NCBI GenBank assembly: GCA_050953725.1
Contig: JBMNNB010000003.1
Span: 372,001 to 436,000, forward strand
DNA: 64,000 nt
Direction of reading: 5' to 3'
Source: DTU053 sp012520115
Lineage (GTDB): Bacteria > Bacillota > Clostridia > Oscillospirales > Acutalibacteraceae
The position numbers and the translations under genes are program-made. This document shows positions 48,639-56,688 of this stretch, one piece after another. Position 1 is the first letter of the stretch. Each line of letters opens with the position of its first letter. The notes under the pieces were generated by a model, which saw only the letters and a program-made list of their open reading frames with translations, was not told the origin of the DNA and did no database searches.

Positions 48639-50480
48639 TCAATCAAGCTTTGCGGCGATTCTGAGGATAGACCTTGCTATGCTCGTCCATGTGCTCTTCC
48701 CTGCGCCGTCGTCAGAGATAATCTCATACAGCTTGTCGGGTATGTCAAGCCTTGCGCCGAATCTGAGTGCAAACCTTGCATCCGAAGCATCAACCTTGCC
48801 GTCTTCGTTCAGGTCATAGAGCTTGTAGGGCTTTGTGTTTTCACCGCCGCAGACCTCGCAGACACGGACCAGAGTGCCGTCCTTAGCTCTTGTGGCCTTT
48901 GTTTTGACCTCCCACTCGCCGTAGCTGTGTTCTACGGTCGAGATAGAGGTATACTGCAGAACCGTTTCGCAGTGCTTGCACTTAATTAATATGCTGCCCT
49001 CGTGCTCACAGTCCGGGTCTGTTGTATTCGCTTCGCCCGGCTCATGGGGCAAGGCCTCTATAAGCTCCTCCTCGTAGACGTTTTCGTAGCCGGGGTTCTT
49101 TGCATATCTTCTGCGCCAGCCTTCGGTCTGGCAGCTTGCGGGAGTATATATCTGCCAGTCGCTCTCAGTGCCGAAGTCAAACTCAGTCAATCCCGAAGAT
49201 GTCTTGGGTATGGGTGTTTTGCTAAGCAACTTGTTAGTGTCAAGACAGTAGATTGCCTTAAATCCGTTCTCTGATTCTGTGGGCGGCTGAATTACCGTCA
49301 TTTCGCCGGGTCTGTATCTAAGGCGCGGGATAAGCTCTGTTTTGAGGATTTTTTCCGTAACTTTGTCTATTAAGGCCCTCTGTCCGTCGCTTTCATATGT
49401 GGGCTCTATAATGACACGCCATTCGGTGTCCCCGGGAGTCTGAGGCTCTTCCGGCTCTTCGGGTTCCTCGGGCTTTTTAAAGCCGTTGTAGCCGTTGTTC
49501 TTTATGAATGTGGGGTAATCAACATAGCACCAGTTCAGGTCTACATTGGCAAGCTCGCCTTTTGAATTATAAATGCCGTTTACCCTGCCCGATTCGGAAT
49601 ACTGCCACATCTCGTAGCGGCCCTTGTATGTAGTTTCGGTCAGGCTGCTGTTGTACTCCGCAACCCAGACGCCTCTGCCGACAAGTATCGAGGGGTCGAT
49701 TTTATTCTCCATATTCCATCTGCCTGTGTAAAGACCCGCATAGTAACCTGCCTCTTCGATTTTTTTCATAAAGGCGTCGGACGCTGCGCTCCATGCTTCT
49801 TTGCTATAACTGTTTAAGCCCTCGTACTCGATGTCGAAGTAAACGGGATATTCGAGGACGATTTTATTGTTTTTAAGTACATTAATTACAAAATTAGCTT
49901 CATCAATTGCATCCTGCACACTATATGGGATGCCGTAGAAGTATACTCCCACAGGGAGCCCTGCATCTGTTGCTCCTTTATAGTTCTTTAAGAAATAGTC
50001 GTCAAGTTTAATAGGATTGCCGCTGCCATATCCTCTGACGCCCAGTCGGATAATGGCGGCCTGCACGCCGTCTGCCTTGACCTTTTTCCAGTCGATATTG
50101 CCCCCCTGATGATGGGAAACATCTATGACCTTGCGCTTGACCGTATGGGGCAGCACATTGCCGTTAAAAAGCGTATACTCAAGGCTTATCCAGCCGCTTT
50201 TGCCGTCATGGTTTATATAGCCCCAGCCGCCGGACACCTGCGTCACTCTGACGACAGTTCCGTTGGGCAGGTTATCAAGAACCGTCGCACTTGTATTCGG
50301 CTCCGAGCGCAGACGCAGCGTGGTGCTGACCTTTACCGTATAAACTCCGGGTATGTACTCCTGTGCGTTTGCCGTAATGGAGAGAATCTGAAGCTGCGGC
50401 AGCGCCAGCACCGAAAAAACAAGCACGAAACAAATTAAAAATCTTATGTATTTTAAAGCAATCCTTTTCATTTTCTGCAT
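48639..50480 (-). CDS. Secreted SH3-GH25 lysozyme with dockerin-like end
   Basis: 613 residues. Signal peptide (FLICFVLVFSVLALPQLQIL). SH3-type domain (~45-105; VSTTLRLRSEPNTSATVLDN, WGYINHDGKSGWIS). GH25 muramidase (~115-330): KVIDVSHHQGGNIDWKKVK, RLGVRGYGSG, PVGVYFYGIPYSV, VYFDIEYEGL (acidic catalytic pair DIE), VWVAEYNS, MWQYSESGRVNGI. Then a Pro/Glu hinge, a cysteine-rich region with repeated CEHEG/CKHCE and EVCGGENT patterns, and a dockerin-like C-terminus (YDLNEDGKVDASDARFALRFGARL, then a weaker second half). It should cut peptidoglycan glycan strands and dock by its C-terminus. GGGGGAAG precedes the ATG. Confidence 0.9.
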   Translation of the reverse strand: MQKMKRIALKYIRFLICFVLVFSVLALPQLQILSITANAQEYIPGVYTVKVSTTLRLRSEPNTSATVLDNLPNGTVVRVTQVSGGWGYINHDGKSGWISLEYTLFNGNVLPHTVKRKVIDVSHHQGGNIDWKKVKADGVQAAIIRLGVRGYGSGNPIKLDDYFLKNYKGATDAGLPVGVYFYGIPYSVQDAIDEANFVINVLKNNKIVLEYPVYFDIEYEGLNSYSKEAWSAASDAFMKKIEEAGYYAGLYTGRWNMENKIDPSILVGRGVWVAEYNSSLTETTYKGRYEMWQYSESGRVNGIYNSKGELANVDLNWCYVDYPTFIKNNGYNGFKKPEEPEEPEEPQTPGDTEWRVIIEPTYESDGQRALIDKVTEKILKTELIPRLRYRPGEMTVIQPPTESENGFKAIYCLDTNKLLSKTPIPKTSSGLTEFDFGTESDWQIYTPASCQTEGWRRRYAKNPGYENVYEEELIEALPHEPGEANTTDPDCEHEGSILIKCKHCETVLQYTSISTVEHSYGEWEVKTKATRAKDGTLVRVCEVCGGENTKPYKLYDLNEDGKVDASDARFALRFGARLDIPDKLYEIISDDGAGKSTWTSIARSILRIAAKLD

Positions 50481-50544
50481 ATACTTCCCCCGTTTTCCCT
50501 CTTATAGCCCCTCCCCCCTGCGGGGTGACGGCGGCTACATAACC

Positions 50545-50573
50545 ATTATGTAACGTAATTAAATTTTTTTCAA
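50545..50573 (-). promoter_or_regulatory. Sigma-A promoter of the GH25 gene
   Basis: On the minus strand TTGAAA (50573-50568), a 17-base spacer and CATAAT (50550-50545). Confidence 0.6.
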
Positions 50574-50620
50574 CAATATTCTTCATTTTAAGGGCAAGTA
50601 TTGTTTTCCAAAGAGAAAGA

Positions 50621-50644
50621 CGGCACTTTAAGAAATAAGTGCCG
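50621..50644 (-). terminator. Terminator after lexA
   Basis: CGGCACTT (50621-50628) pairs with AAGTGCCG (50637-50644); the minus strand continues TCTTTCTCTTT. Confidence 0.7.
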
Positions 50645-50678
50645 CCTTGTTTATATATTAAAAGCGAATAAGACAGTA

Positions 50679-51269
50679 TCAATAATACCTTAAAACAGCC
50701 ACGACCTTGCCGAGGATTGTGACCTCCGTTGACAAAATCGGCTCGTAAGCGTCATTCTCCGGCTGGAGGCGGAAGCAGGTGCTGTCCTTAAAGAAGCGCT
50801 TTACGGTGGCCTCGTCCTCAATCATGGCCACAACGATGTCGCCGTTTGCGGCATCTGGGGTTTTCTCCGAGATAACTATATCCCCGTCGAGTATGCCGGC
50901 ATTTATCATACTGTCGCCCCTGACACGAAGAGCGAACAGGGGCTTGTCACGGGAAACTCTGCCCGAATAAGGGATGTAGCCCTCAATTTGCTCCACTGCA
51001 AGAATGGGCATACCGGCGGTGACGGTACCCACAAGGGGCACGCTGGTGACATTCTCAACCTGGCCGAGCACACGAATAGATCTTTTGAGCAGCGGGTCAC
51101 GGGAAATATAGCCCGCCTCCTCAAGTGCGTCAAGGTTTGCCTGCACGGATGAAGTGGAGCGAAGGCCAACGGCCTTACAAATTTCCCTGACAGAGGGGGG
51201 TACGCCGTCCTGAGAACGCTCTGCAAGATATTCGTATATCTTCCTTTGGGTATTGTTAATGGGCTTCAC
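50679..51269 (-). CDS. lexA: SOS repressor LexA
   Basis: 196 residues. N-terminal winged helix (RKIYEYLAERSQDGVPPSVREICKAVGLRSTSSVQANLDALEEAGYI). Cleavage site Ala-Gly in VGTVTAGMPILAVEQ; Ser-Lys dyad in LRVRGDSMINAGILDGD (Ser) and ATVKRFF (Lys). On DNA damage RecA filaments trigger self-cleavage and derepression. Starts with GTG at 51269. An imperfect palindrome that overlaps its own promoter (51413-51428) is the likely operator. Confidence 0.95.
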   Translation of the reverse strand: MKPINNTQRKIYEYLAERSQDGVPPSVREICKAVGLRSTSSVQANLDALEEAGYISRDPLLKRSIRVLGQVENVTSVPLVGTVTAGMPILAVEQIEGYIPYSGRVSRDKPLFALRVRGDSMINAGILDGDIVISEKTPDAANGDIVVAMIEDEATVKRFFKDSTCFRLQPENDAYEPILSTEVTILGKVVAVLRYY

Positions 51270-51387
51270 TTTCGTCCCCGTCCTTTCGATTCATGCTGAA
51301 GGGCTTATGGAGTTGCCGTATATGTTTAAGGCTTTGTATGATTGTGATTAATGCTTAAAAATTGTGCGAAAATGTTTACTTTGGGTA

Positions 51388-51428
51388 AGTATAACACAAG
51401 TTTTTGAAAAAAGCAAACATTTGTTTGC
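51388..51428 (-). promoter_or_regulatory. lexA promoter with overlapping LexA-box-like operator
   Basis: On the minus strand TTGCTT (51416-51411), a 17-base spacer and TATACT (51393-51388). The inverted repeat GCAAAC-ATTT-GTTTGC (51413-51428) covers the -35 and resembles the Gram-positive box CGAACNNNNGTTCG. A weaker match CGAAAATGTTTA lies at 51368-51379. Confidence 0.6.
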
Positions 51429-51810
51429 ATTATTTTTATGAAAACGGCGGATTTTATCTGCTGTTTTGTTTTTTGGGGCAACTGCGCCGGAGCGGGGCGA
51501 GGGCGGCTGCACTTATTTTTTTGGTACCGCCGTGCGGGCGACGGGGGGGATGCAGAGCGGCGGTCGATGCCTGCCCTTTTCTGCGGGGGTGTTGTGGGGT
51601 GGCGGTCGGCGGGGCAGCCGGTGTGGGGTGCGGGCGGGGCTAATTAATCGCGTCGGGTGCGCCGTGTGCGGCGGAGGGGCGCTGGCGGGGGGCGGCTAAC
51701 CTTCCCTGTGGTGGGGTGCGGGCGGAGGGGCACTGGCGGGCGGGGTGCGTGAGCGGTGCGGCGGCTAACCTTCCCTGTGGTGGGGTGCGGGCGGAGGGGC
51801 GCTGGCGGGC

Positions 51811-51910
51811 GGGGCGGCTAACCTTCCCTGTGGTGGGGTGCTGGCGGCGAGCGATTTGTGGTTCTGAGGCGGGGAAAGAAAAGCGCCCGCACTGGGGTAC
51901 AGGCGGGCGG
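51811..51910. repeat. 100-base direct repeat, copy 1 (carries a terminator copy)
   Basis: Identical base for base to 52699-52798, offset 888. It includes the hairpin CGCCCGC/GCGGGCG with an adenine-rich left flank, which on the minus strand is a Rho-independent terminator. Confidence 0.95.
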
Positions 51911-52698
51911 GTTAATTAATCCGTCGTCGGGTGCGCCGTGTGAGGCGGGGTGCGTGGCGGTGCAGGGTGCGAGCGGGCGGCGGTCTGCGGGGCGCAGGCC
52001 GTTATGGCGAGGCGGGGGTGCGGAGAGGGGGCTAACCTTCCCTGTGGTGGGGTGCGGGCGGAGGGGCACTGGCGGGCGGGGTGCGTGGCGGTGCGGGAGC
52101 GGGGTTAATTAAACCGCCGTGCGGGTCGGCGGGGAACGTGCCGTGAGCTCTGGGTGGAGGTACCGCCGTACGGGGTGTGGGCGTGCGAGGCGGGCGGGTG
52201 CGGCGGGGCGGTGCGGGGCGGGCGTTAGCACTTAACCTTCCGTGTGGTGGGGTGCTGGCGGGGCGGCAGCTGGCGGGCGGGGTGCGTGGCGGTGCGGGAG
52301 CGGGGTAATTATCCGTCGTCGGGTGCGCCGTGCGAGGCGGGGGGCGCGGCGGAGGGGCGGCTAACCTTCCCTGTGGTGGGGTGCTGGCGGAGGGGCACTG
52401 GCGGGCGGGGTGCGTGGCGGTGCGGGAGCGGGGTTAATTAAACCGCCGTGCGGGTGGTGGGGGTGACTGAGCTTTTTTTGGTGTGCGACAGGCTGGGTGC
52501 GGGCGTGAGAGGGCGGTGCTGGGGTGTTGCGAGGCAAGGCTGGAACGGCAGCACTTATTCTTTTTGGGTACCGCCGTGCGGAGTGTGGGCGGGGCGGCGG
52601 TCTGCTGGGTGGAGCCTACCCTTTCCTGCGGGGGTGTTGTGGGGTGGCGGTCGGCGGGGCAGCCGGTGGTGGCGCAGGCGGTGGCGGCGCAGGCGGGG

Positions 52699-52798
52699 GG
52701 GGCGGCTAACCTTCCCTGTGGTGGGGTGCTGGCGGCGAGCGATTTGTGGTTCTGAGGCGGGGAAAGAAAAGCGCCCGCACTGGGGTACAGGCGGGCGG
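52699..52798. repeat. 100-base direct repeat, copy 2
   Basis: Second exact copy; its hairpin is in the natural position just downstream of the M28 peptidase stop, so this is probably the original and 51811-51910 the derived copy. Confidence 0.95.
52763..52797 (-). terminator. Terminator after the M28 peptidase gene
   Basis: CGCCCGC (52772-52778) pairs with GCGGGCG (52791-52797); on the minus strand CTTTTCTTT follows. Confidence 0.75.
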
Positions 52799-52823
52799 TG
52801 GGTTGTATGGTTTATTTTATTGT

Positions 52824-54059
52824 TTATGCAAGGCCTTCTTTGTCAAAGATGTTTGCGGCTTCGACGCAGATTTCCAGTGTCTTTTCTATGCAGTCGAGGC
52901 CGATATTATCATAGCTGTCGAACCTTGTGTGATAATAGGTCTGCGGGTTATGGTCGACACCGCCGAGGCCGCAGGAGCGGATGCCCGTGCGTGTAAAGCC
53001 CGCAGCGTCCGTGGAGCCGGGATAGATATCCGCATAGGGCAGGTCAATACCAACATTCTTACCGGCCTTCTTTAACAGCTGTGCGACCTTTTCGTCGTTC
53101 CTGACGGTACCGGTCTGGTCGAGCTTGTATATCGCAAGGTGCTTTACTTCTCTCAGTGTTTCAAGCGGAATGATAACCGTTTCGATTTTATTAAGCTCAT
53201 CTGCATGCTTTTTGCCGAAGGCCAATGCGCCTCTAAGGCCTGCCTCCTCGGAGCCTGTGATGATAACGCCGACCTCTGTGTTATCGTATCTGAAGTCGTT
53301 CTTTACCATCTCTCTTAAAATACCGATGGATGCAAAGCAGGCGGAAAGGTTGTCATTTGCACCGTCGACGATTACCCTCCAGTTGATGAAGAACAGCAGG
53401 GCAAAATAGAAAACCAGAGTCACAAGCAGTACCCATGAAACTACATTCCATGCGCCGTCTGTGAGTGCGGGCTTGCCGGTTGCAAGATAGACTATATTGA
53501 TAATCGTAAAGGCGAAGGTACTTAAAATGCCGCCGCCGATTACGGGAGCGAGCGTTTTAATCTGGCCGTGGAGTGAATAAGTCCACTCATGGGCTGCGTC
53601 CGCATGGCCGCCGAAGATTATCCTTCTCGTCGGCTCATTTTTTGCCTTTCTTACAGCATAGACATTGACCGACTCGGCCTTCGGGAAAAGAAAGTCCACG
53701 AACTCCCTGTAAAGCAGGAACTCGAATAGAAACATTGCCACGCTGATAAGTGCCAAGACTACGGTTATGTAGGGTACCGCCGGCAGCTCGAAATAGCGCT
53801 GAAGGAAGAACAGAATCGTTGAAACAAACATCATTACCGAAACAATCGGTATAAAGCCCATGAAGCCCTTCGGATGCAGGGTGAAGGTCTCGCTTATGAC
53901 CTCGTCGGCAAGCGGTTCGAGCTCTTTCACAAAGTACTCCTGCGCCTTTTTCTCGGACGCAGAGCCCGGTGAGCGATCCTTGAAATTCTTGCAGACATAG
54001 GTGATGCCGTCCTTAATATAGCTGAGGGTTTCCTTTCGCAAATCAGAAGCAGTTTTCAT
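52824..54059 (-). CDS. Membrane-embedded M28-family peptidase
   Basis: 411 residues. Zinc-ligand motifs of M28 aminopeptidases are present in order: IIFGGHADAAHEW (His and nearby Asp), DGANDNLSACF (Asp), ITGSEEAGLRGALAF (Glu-Glu), YPGSTDAAGFTRTGI (Asp), GGVDHNPQTYYHT (His). Two membrane-helix pairs are set inside the peptidase: GFIPIVSVMMFVSTILFFLQ with VPYITVVLALISVAMFLFEF before the first ligand, and a second pair (GGGILSTFAFTIINIVYLA; VSWVLLVTLVFYFALLFFI) between the first and second ligands. Likely an aminopeptidase acting at the membrane. GAAAGGAAAG precedes the ATG. Confidence 0.85.
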   Translation of the reverse strand: MKTASDLRKETLSYIKDGITYVCKNFKDRSPGSASEKKAQEYFVKELEPLADEVISETFTLHPKGFMGFIPIVSVMMFVSTILFFLQRYFELPAVPYITVVLALISVAMFLFEFLLYREFVDFLFPKAESVNVYAVRKAKNEPTRRIIFGGHADAAHEWTYSLHGQIKTLAPVIGGGILSTFAFTIINIVYLATGKPALTDGAWNVVSWVLLVTLVFYFALLFFINWRVIVDGANDNLSACFASIGILREMVKNDFRYDNTEVGVIITGSEEAGLRGALAFGKKHADELNKIETVIIPLETLREVKHLAIYKLDQTGTVRNDEKVAQLLKKAGKNVGIDLPYADIYPGSTDAAGFTRTGIRSCGLGGVDHNPQTYYHTRFDSYDNIGLDCIEKTLEICVEAANIFDKEGLA

Positions 54060-54151
54060 CTCAACTTTCCTTTCGATAAAGAATTGAACATATCGCTCTT
54101 AACTTTTATATTATATATCACCAATTTATGAAAAAAAAGTAAAAAATATAA

Positions 54152-54180
54152 AAAGACGCAGTAAATTTATCTGCGTCTTT
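54152..54180 (-). terminator. Terminator after the liv operon
   Basis: AAAGACGCAG (54152-54161) pairs with CTGCGTCTTT (54171-54180); the minus strand continues with TTTATATTTTTT. Confidence 0.9.
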
Positions 54181-54211
54181 GCAAATTTGTCATTTTCTTT
54201 TGGAAAGGTCC

Positions 54212-54925
54212 TTACTGCTCGCCGAGATATGCCTTCTTGACGGAGTCGTTGTTCATAAGGTTTTCCGATGTGTCCGTCAAAGTGATGTTTCCTGTTTCGA
54301 GAACGTAGGCTCTGTCGGAGATTGAGAGGGACTTCTTCGCATTCTGCTCAACAAGCAGAACGGTGGTGCCGTTTTTGTTGATTCTCTGGATAATCTCGAA
54401 AATCTCGGTAACCAGAATCGGGGACAGACCCATCGAAGGCTCGTCGAGGAGCATCAGCTTAGGTGAGGACATAAGTCCCCTTCCGATTGCGAGCATCTGC
54501 TGCTCGCCGCCGCTTAATGTGCCTGCTATCTGGTTCTTTCTCTCCTCAAGGCGGGGGAAGCTCGCATATACCCTTTCGATATTCTCCTGAAACTCCTTCT
54601 TGTCGCCTCTGGTGTAAGCGCCGAGCTTGAGGTTATCGTAAACGGTCAGGTTCTGGAATATGCGCCTGCCCTCGGGAACGTGAGCCATGCCCATGTGAAC
54701 GATTTTGTGGGCGGGGGTCTTGGTTATATTCTTGCCGTCGAACTCGACGGTGCCGTTCTTTGCGGGGACAAGGCCGGTTATTGTGTTGAGTATGGTTGTT
54801 TTACCAGCTCCGTTTGCGCCGATAAGGGCAATTATCTCGCCCTCCTCGACCTCAAAGGATATGCCCTTGATTGCTTTGATTACGCCGTAGTTTACTTCTA
54901 AGTCAGTTACCTTTAAAAGTGCCAT
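54212..54925 (-). CDS. livF: Branched-chain amino acid ABC transporter ATPase LivF
   Basis: 237 residues. Walker A IGANGAGKTT, signature LSGGEQQMLAIGRGLM, Walker B LMLLDEPSMGLSP and late VEQNA, the LivF-specific form. It forms the ATPase heterodimer with LivG and energises LivHM. Last gene of the livH-M-G-F run, 12 bases after livG; AAGGGGGAAT precedes the ATG. Confidence 0.96.
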   Translation of the reverse strand: MALLKVTDLEVNYGVIKAIKGISFEVEEGEIIALIGANGAGKTTILNTITGLVPAKNGTVEFDGKNITKTPAHKIVHMGMAHVPEGRRIFQNLTVYDNLKLGAYTRGDKKEFQENIERVYASFPRLEERKNQIAGTLSGGEQQMLAIGRGLMSSPKLMLLDEPSMGLSPILVTEIFEIIQRINKNGTTVLLVEQNAKKSLSISDRAYVLETGNITLTDTSENLMNNDSVKKAYLGEQ

Positions 54926-54937
54926 TAAGATTCCCCC

Positions 54938-55696
54938 TTACTCGCCTAAATAGGCCGTGATAACCTGCGGGTCTTTCAGCACTTCAGTAGTTTCGCCGCT
55001 GGCAAGCTCGGTGCCGAAGTTCAGCACCGTCAGCTTTTCACAGATGCCTGCAACAAGCCGCATGTCATGCTCTATAAGCAGAATTGTCATATTGAATTCG
55101 CCACGGACAAACCTGATTGTCTCCATAAGCTCCGCCGTTTCGTTGGGGTTCATGCCTGCTGCCGGCTCGTCGAGCAAAAGCAGCTTAGGATTCGTGGCCA
55201 TGGCTCTTGCGATTTCAAGCTTGCGCTGCTTGCCGTAGGGAAGGCTTGCGGCGTTGTAATCCTTATGCTTGTCAAGGTCGAATACCTCTAAGAGCCTTAA
55301 AGCTTCGTCATTCATCCTTTTCTCCGTGGAGAAGTAATTCGGAAATCTGAAGAAGCTGCTGGCAAGGGGGTATTTCATCCTTGTGTGAAGGGCGACCTTG
55401 ACATTATCGATAACGCTCATATTTTTAAAGAGCCTTATGTTCTGGAAGGTTCTTGCAATACCGTGATTGCAGATTTCGGTGGGCGATTTGCCCGTTAAAT
55501 CCTCGCCCGCAAGGCTGAATCTGCCTGTCGTGGGCTTGTAAACGCCCGTCAGAAGGTTGAAAACCGTGGTCTTGCCTGCTCCGTTGGGGCCGATAAGGCC
55601 GTAAAGCTGACCCTCTTCAACCTCTATATTGAATGAATTAACCGCATTAAGGCCTCCGAAGGAGATACCCAAATCAACAGTTTTAAGCATTACCAT
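54938..55696 (-). CDS. livG: Branched-chain amino acid ABC transporter ATPase LivG
   Basis: 252 residues. Walker A IGPNGAGKTT, GIARTFQNIRLF (Q-loop region typical of LivG), a LivG-specific insert, signature LPYGKQRKLEIARAMA (PYG instead of SGG, as in LivG), Walker B LLLLDEPAAGMNP and LLIEHDMRLV. Overlaps the end of livM by 14 bases, implying coupled translation. Confidence 0.96.
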   Translation of the reverse strand: MVMLKTVDLGISFGGLNAVNSFNIEVEEGQLYGLIGPNGAGKTTVFNLLTGVYKPTTGRFSLAGEDLTGKSPTEICNHGIARTFQNIRLFKNMSVIDNVKVALHTRMKYPLASSFFRFPNYFSTEKRMNDEALRLLEVFDLDKHKDYNAASLPYGKQRKLEIARAMATNPKLLLLDEPAAGMNPNETAELMETIRFVRGEFNMTILLIEHDMRLVAGICEKLTVLNFGTELASGETTEVLKDPQVITAYLGE

Positions 55697-56678
55697 TAGT
55701 TACACCCTCCTTTCGACGAGATGCGAACAGCGTCTTCGGTACAAATCTTTTGCGCAGCTCCACGAGCTTGGGATTTGAAGTGAATATCATCAGCAGTATC
55801 AGCGATATTGCGTAAATCAGCAGTCTGTACTCTGCGGCGTCTCTTAGTATCTCAGGCAGTGCGGTGATTCCCGCTGCGGCGATTATGGAGCCGACCAGGT
55901 TGCCCATGCCGCCGAATACGACCATCAGCAGAGCCTCGATTGACAGGTTGTATGTGAAGTCCGCAGGCTCCACATTGCCCTTGAAGAAGGCGAAAACCAC
56001 GCCTGCCATGCCCGCAAAGAATGCGGATATCGTAAAGGTCATTACCTTGTAGCGGTTGATGTTGATGCCGATTGACTGTGCGGCGATTGCGTTGTCCCTT
56101 ATGGAGTTGATTGCTCTGCCGTGGCGTGACCTTGTGAAGTTGGAGATAAGCACGAAGGTTATAATGACCACTGCGAACATATACATCCACTGGTCGCCTC
56201 TGGAGCCGAGGCTCGGAACACCGATAAGGCCTCTCGTTCCGCCTAAAGCGGGGATAATCTTTGCAAATGAGCGTATCAGCTCGCCGTATGCAAGGGTAAC
56301 GATTGCAAGGTAGTCGCCTCTGAGTCTCAGGATACTGGAGCTGATAAAGAAGCCGAATATTGCGCCAACTATGCCGCCTATTATCAGAGCGATTATGAAG
56401 CTTACGGTAAGAGGCAGGCCCGCATGGACTGCAAAGTAGCCGCCGGCATAAGCGCCCGCGCAGAAGAAGCCTGCGTGACCGAGTGACAGCTCTCCGAGAG
56501 AGCCGACAACAAGGTTTAAGGACATGGCAAGTATGATATTGGAGCACATGCGAAGCATAATGGCCTGCTGGCTTCTTGTAAACTTGCCCTGGTCTATCAG
56601 TACCGATATCAATATGTATGCGATTATCAATACCGCCGTGAATATGAGCGACTTTGATTTCAGTAGTTTTTTCATCAC
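55683..56678 (-). CDS. livM: Branched-chain amino acid ABC transporter permease LivM
   Basis: 331 residues, about nine membrane helices. LivM features: SLNLVVGSLGELSLGHAGFFCAGAYAGGYF, RLRGDYLAIVTLAYGELIR, GLIGVPSLG, and the EAA-like loop SRHGRAINSIRDNAIAAQSIGININRYK. It partners LivH in the membrane. Overlaps livG, follows livH by 10 bases. Confidence 0.96.
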   Translation of the reverse strand: MMKKLLKSKSLIFTAVLIIAYILISVLIDQGKFTRSQQAIMLRMCSNIILAMSLNLVVGSLGELSLGHAGFFCAGAYAGGYFAVHAGLPLTVSFIIALIIGGIVGAIFGFFISSSILRLRGDYLAIVTLAYGELIRSFAKIIPALGGTRGLIGVPSLGSRGDQWMYMFAVVIITFVLISNFTRSRHGRAINSIRDNAIAAQSIGININRYKVMTFTISAFFAGMAGVVFAFFKGNVEPADFTYNLSIEALLMVVFGGMGNLVGSIIAAAGITALPEILRDAAEYRLLIYAISLILLMIFTSNPKLVELRKRFVPKTLFASRRKEGVTNGNA

Positions 56679-56688
56679 AAAGCCCCCC

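Larger units (their letters stand above)
51470..52800. repeat. G-rich repeat island 3
   Basis: About 1.3 kb without a credible gene, strongly G-rich on the plus strand. The word TAACCTTCCCTGTGGTGG occurs at 51697, 51766, 51819, 52033, 52362 and 52707, with one single-base variant at 52233. A 100-base stretch, 51811-51910, is repeated exactly at 52699-52798; a 43-base stretch, 51581-51623, repeats at 52626-52668. TTAATTAA or TAATTA cores flanked by CGTCGGGTGC or CCGCCGTGCGG recur (51640, 51913, 52105, 52307, 52435 regions). Open frames are Gly/Arg-rich with no ribosome sites. It lies between lexA and the M28 peptidase gene. Confidence 0.9.

Noticed and set aside
51697..52725. Repeated 18-base words as a CRISPR array
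   Set aside because: Spacing is irregular (53-345 bases), the intervening sequence is itself repetitive, and there are no cas genes.
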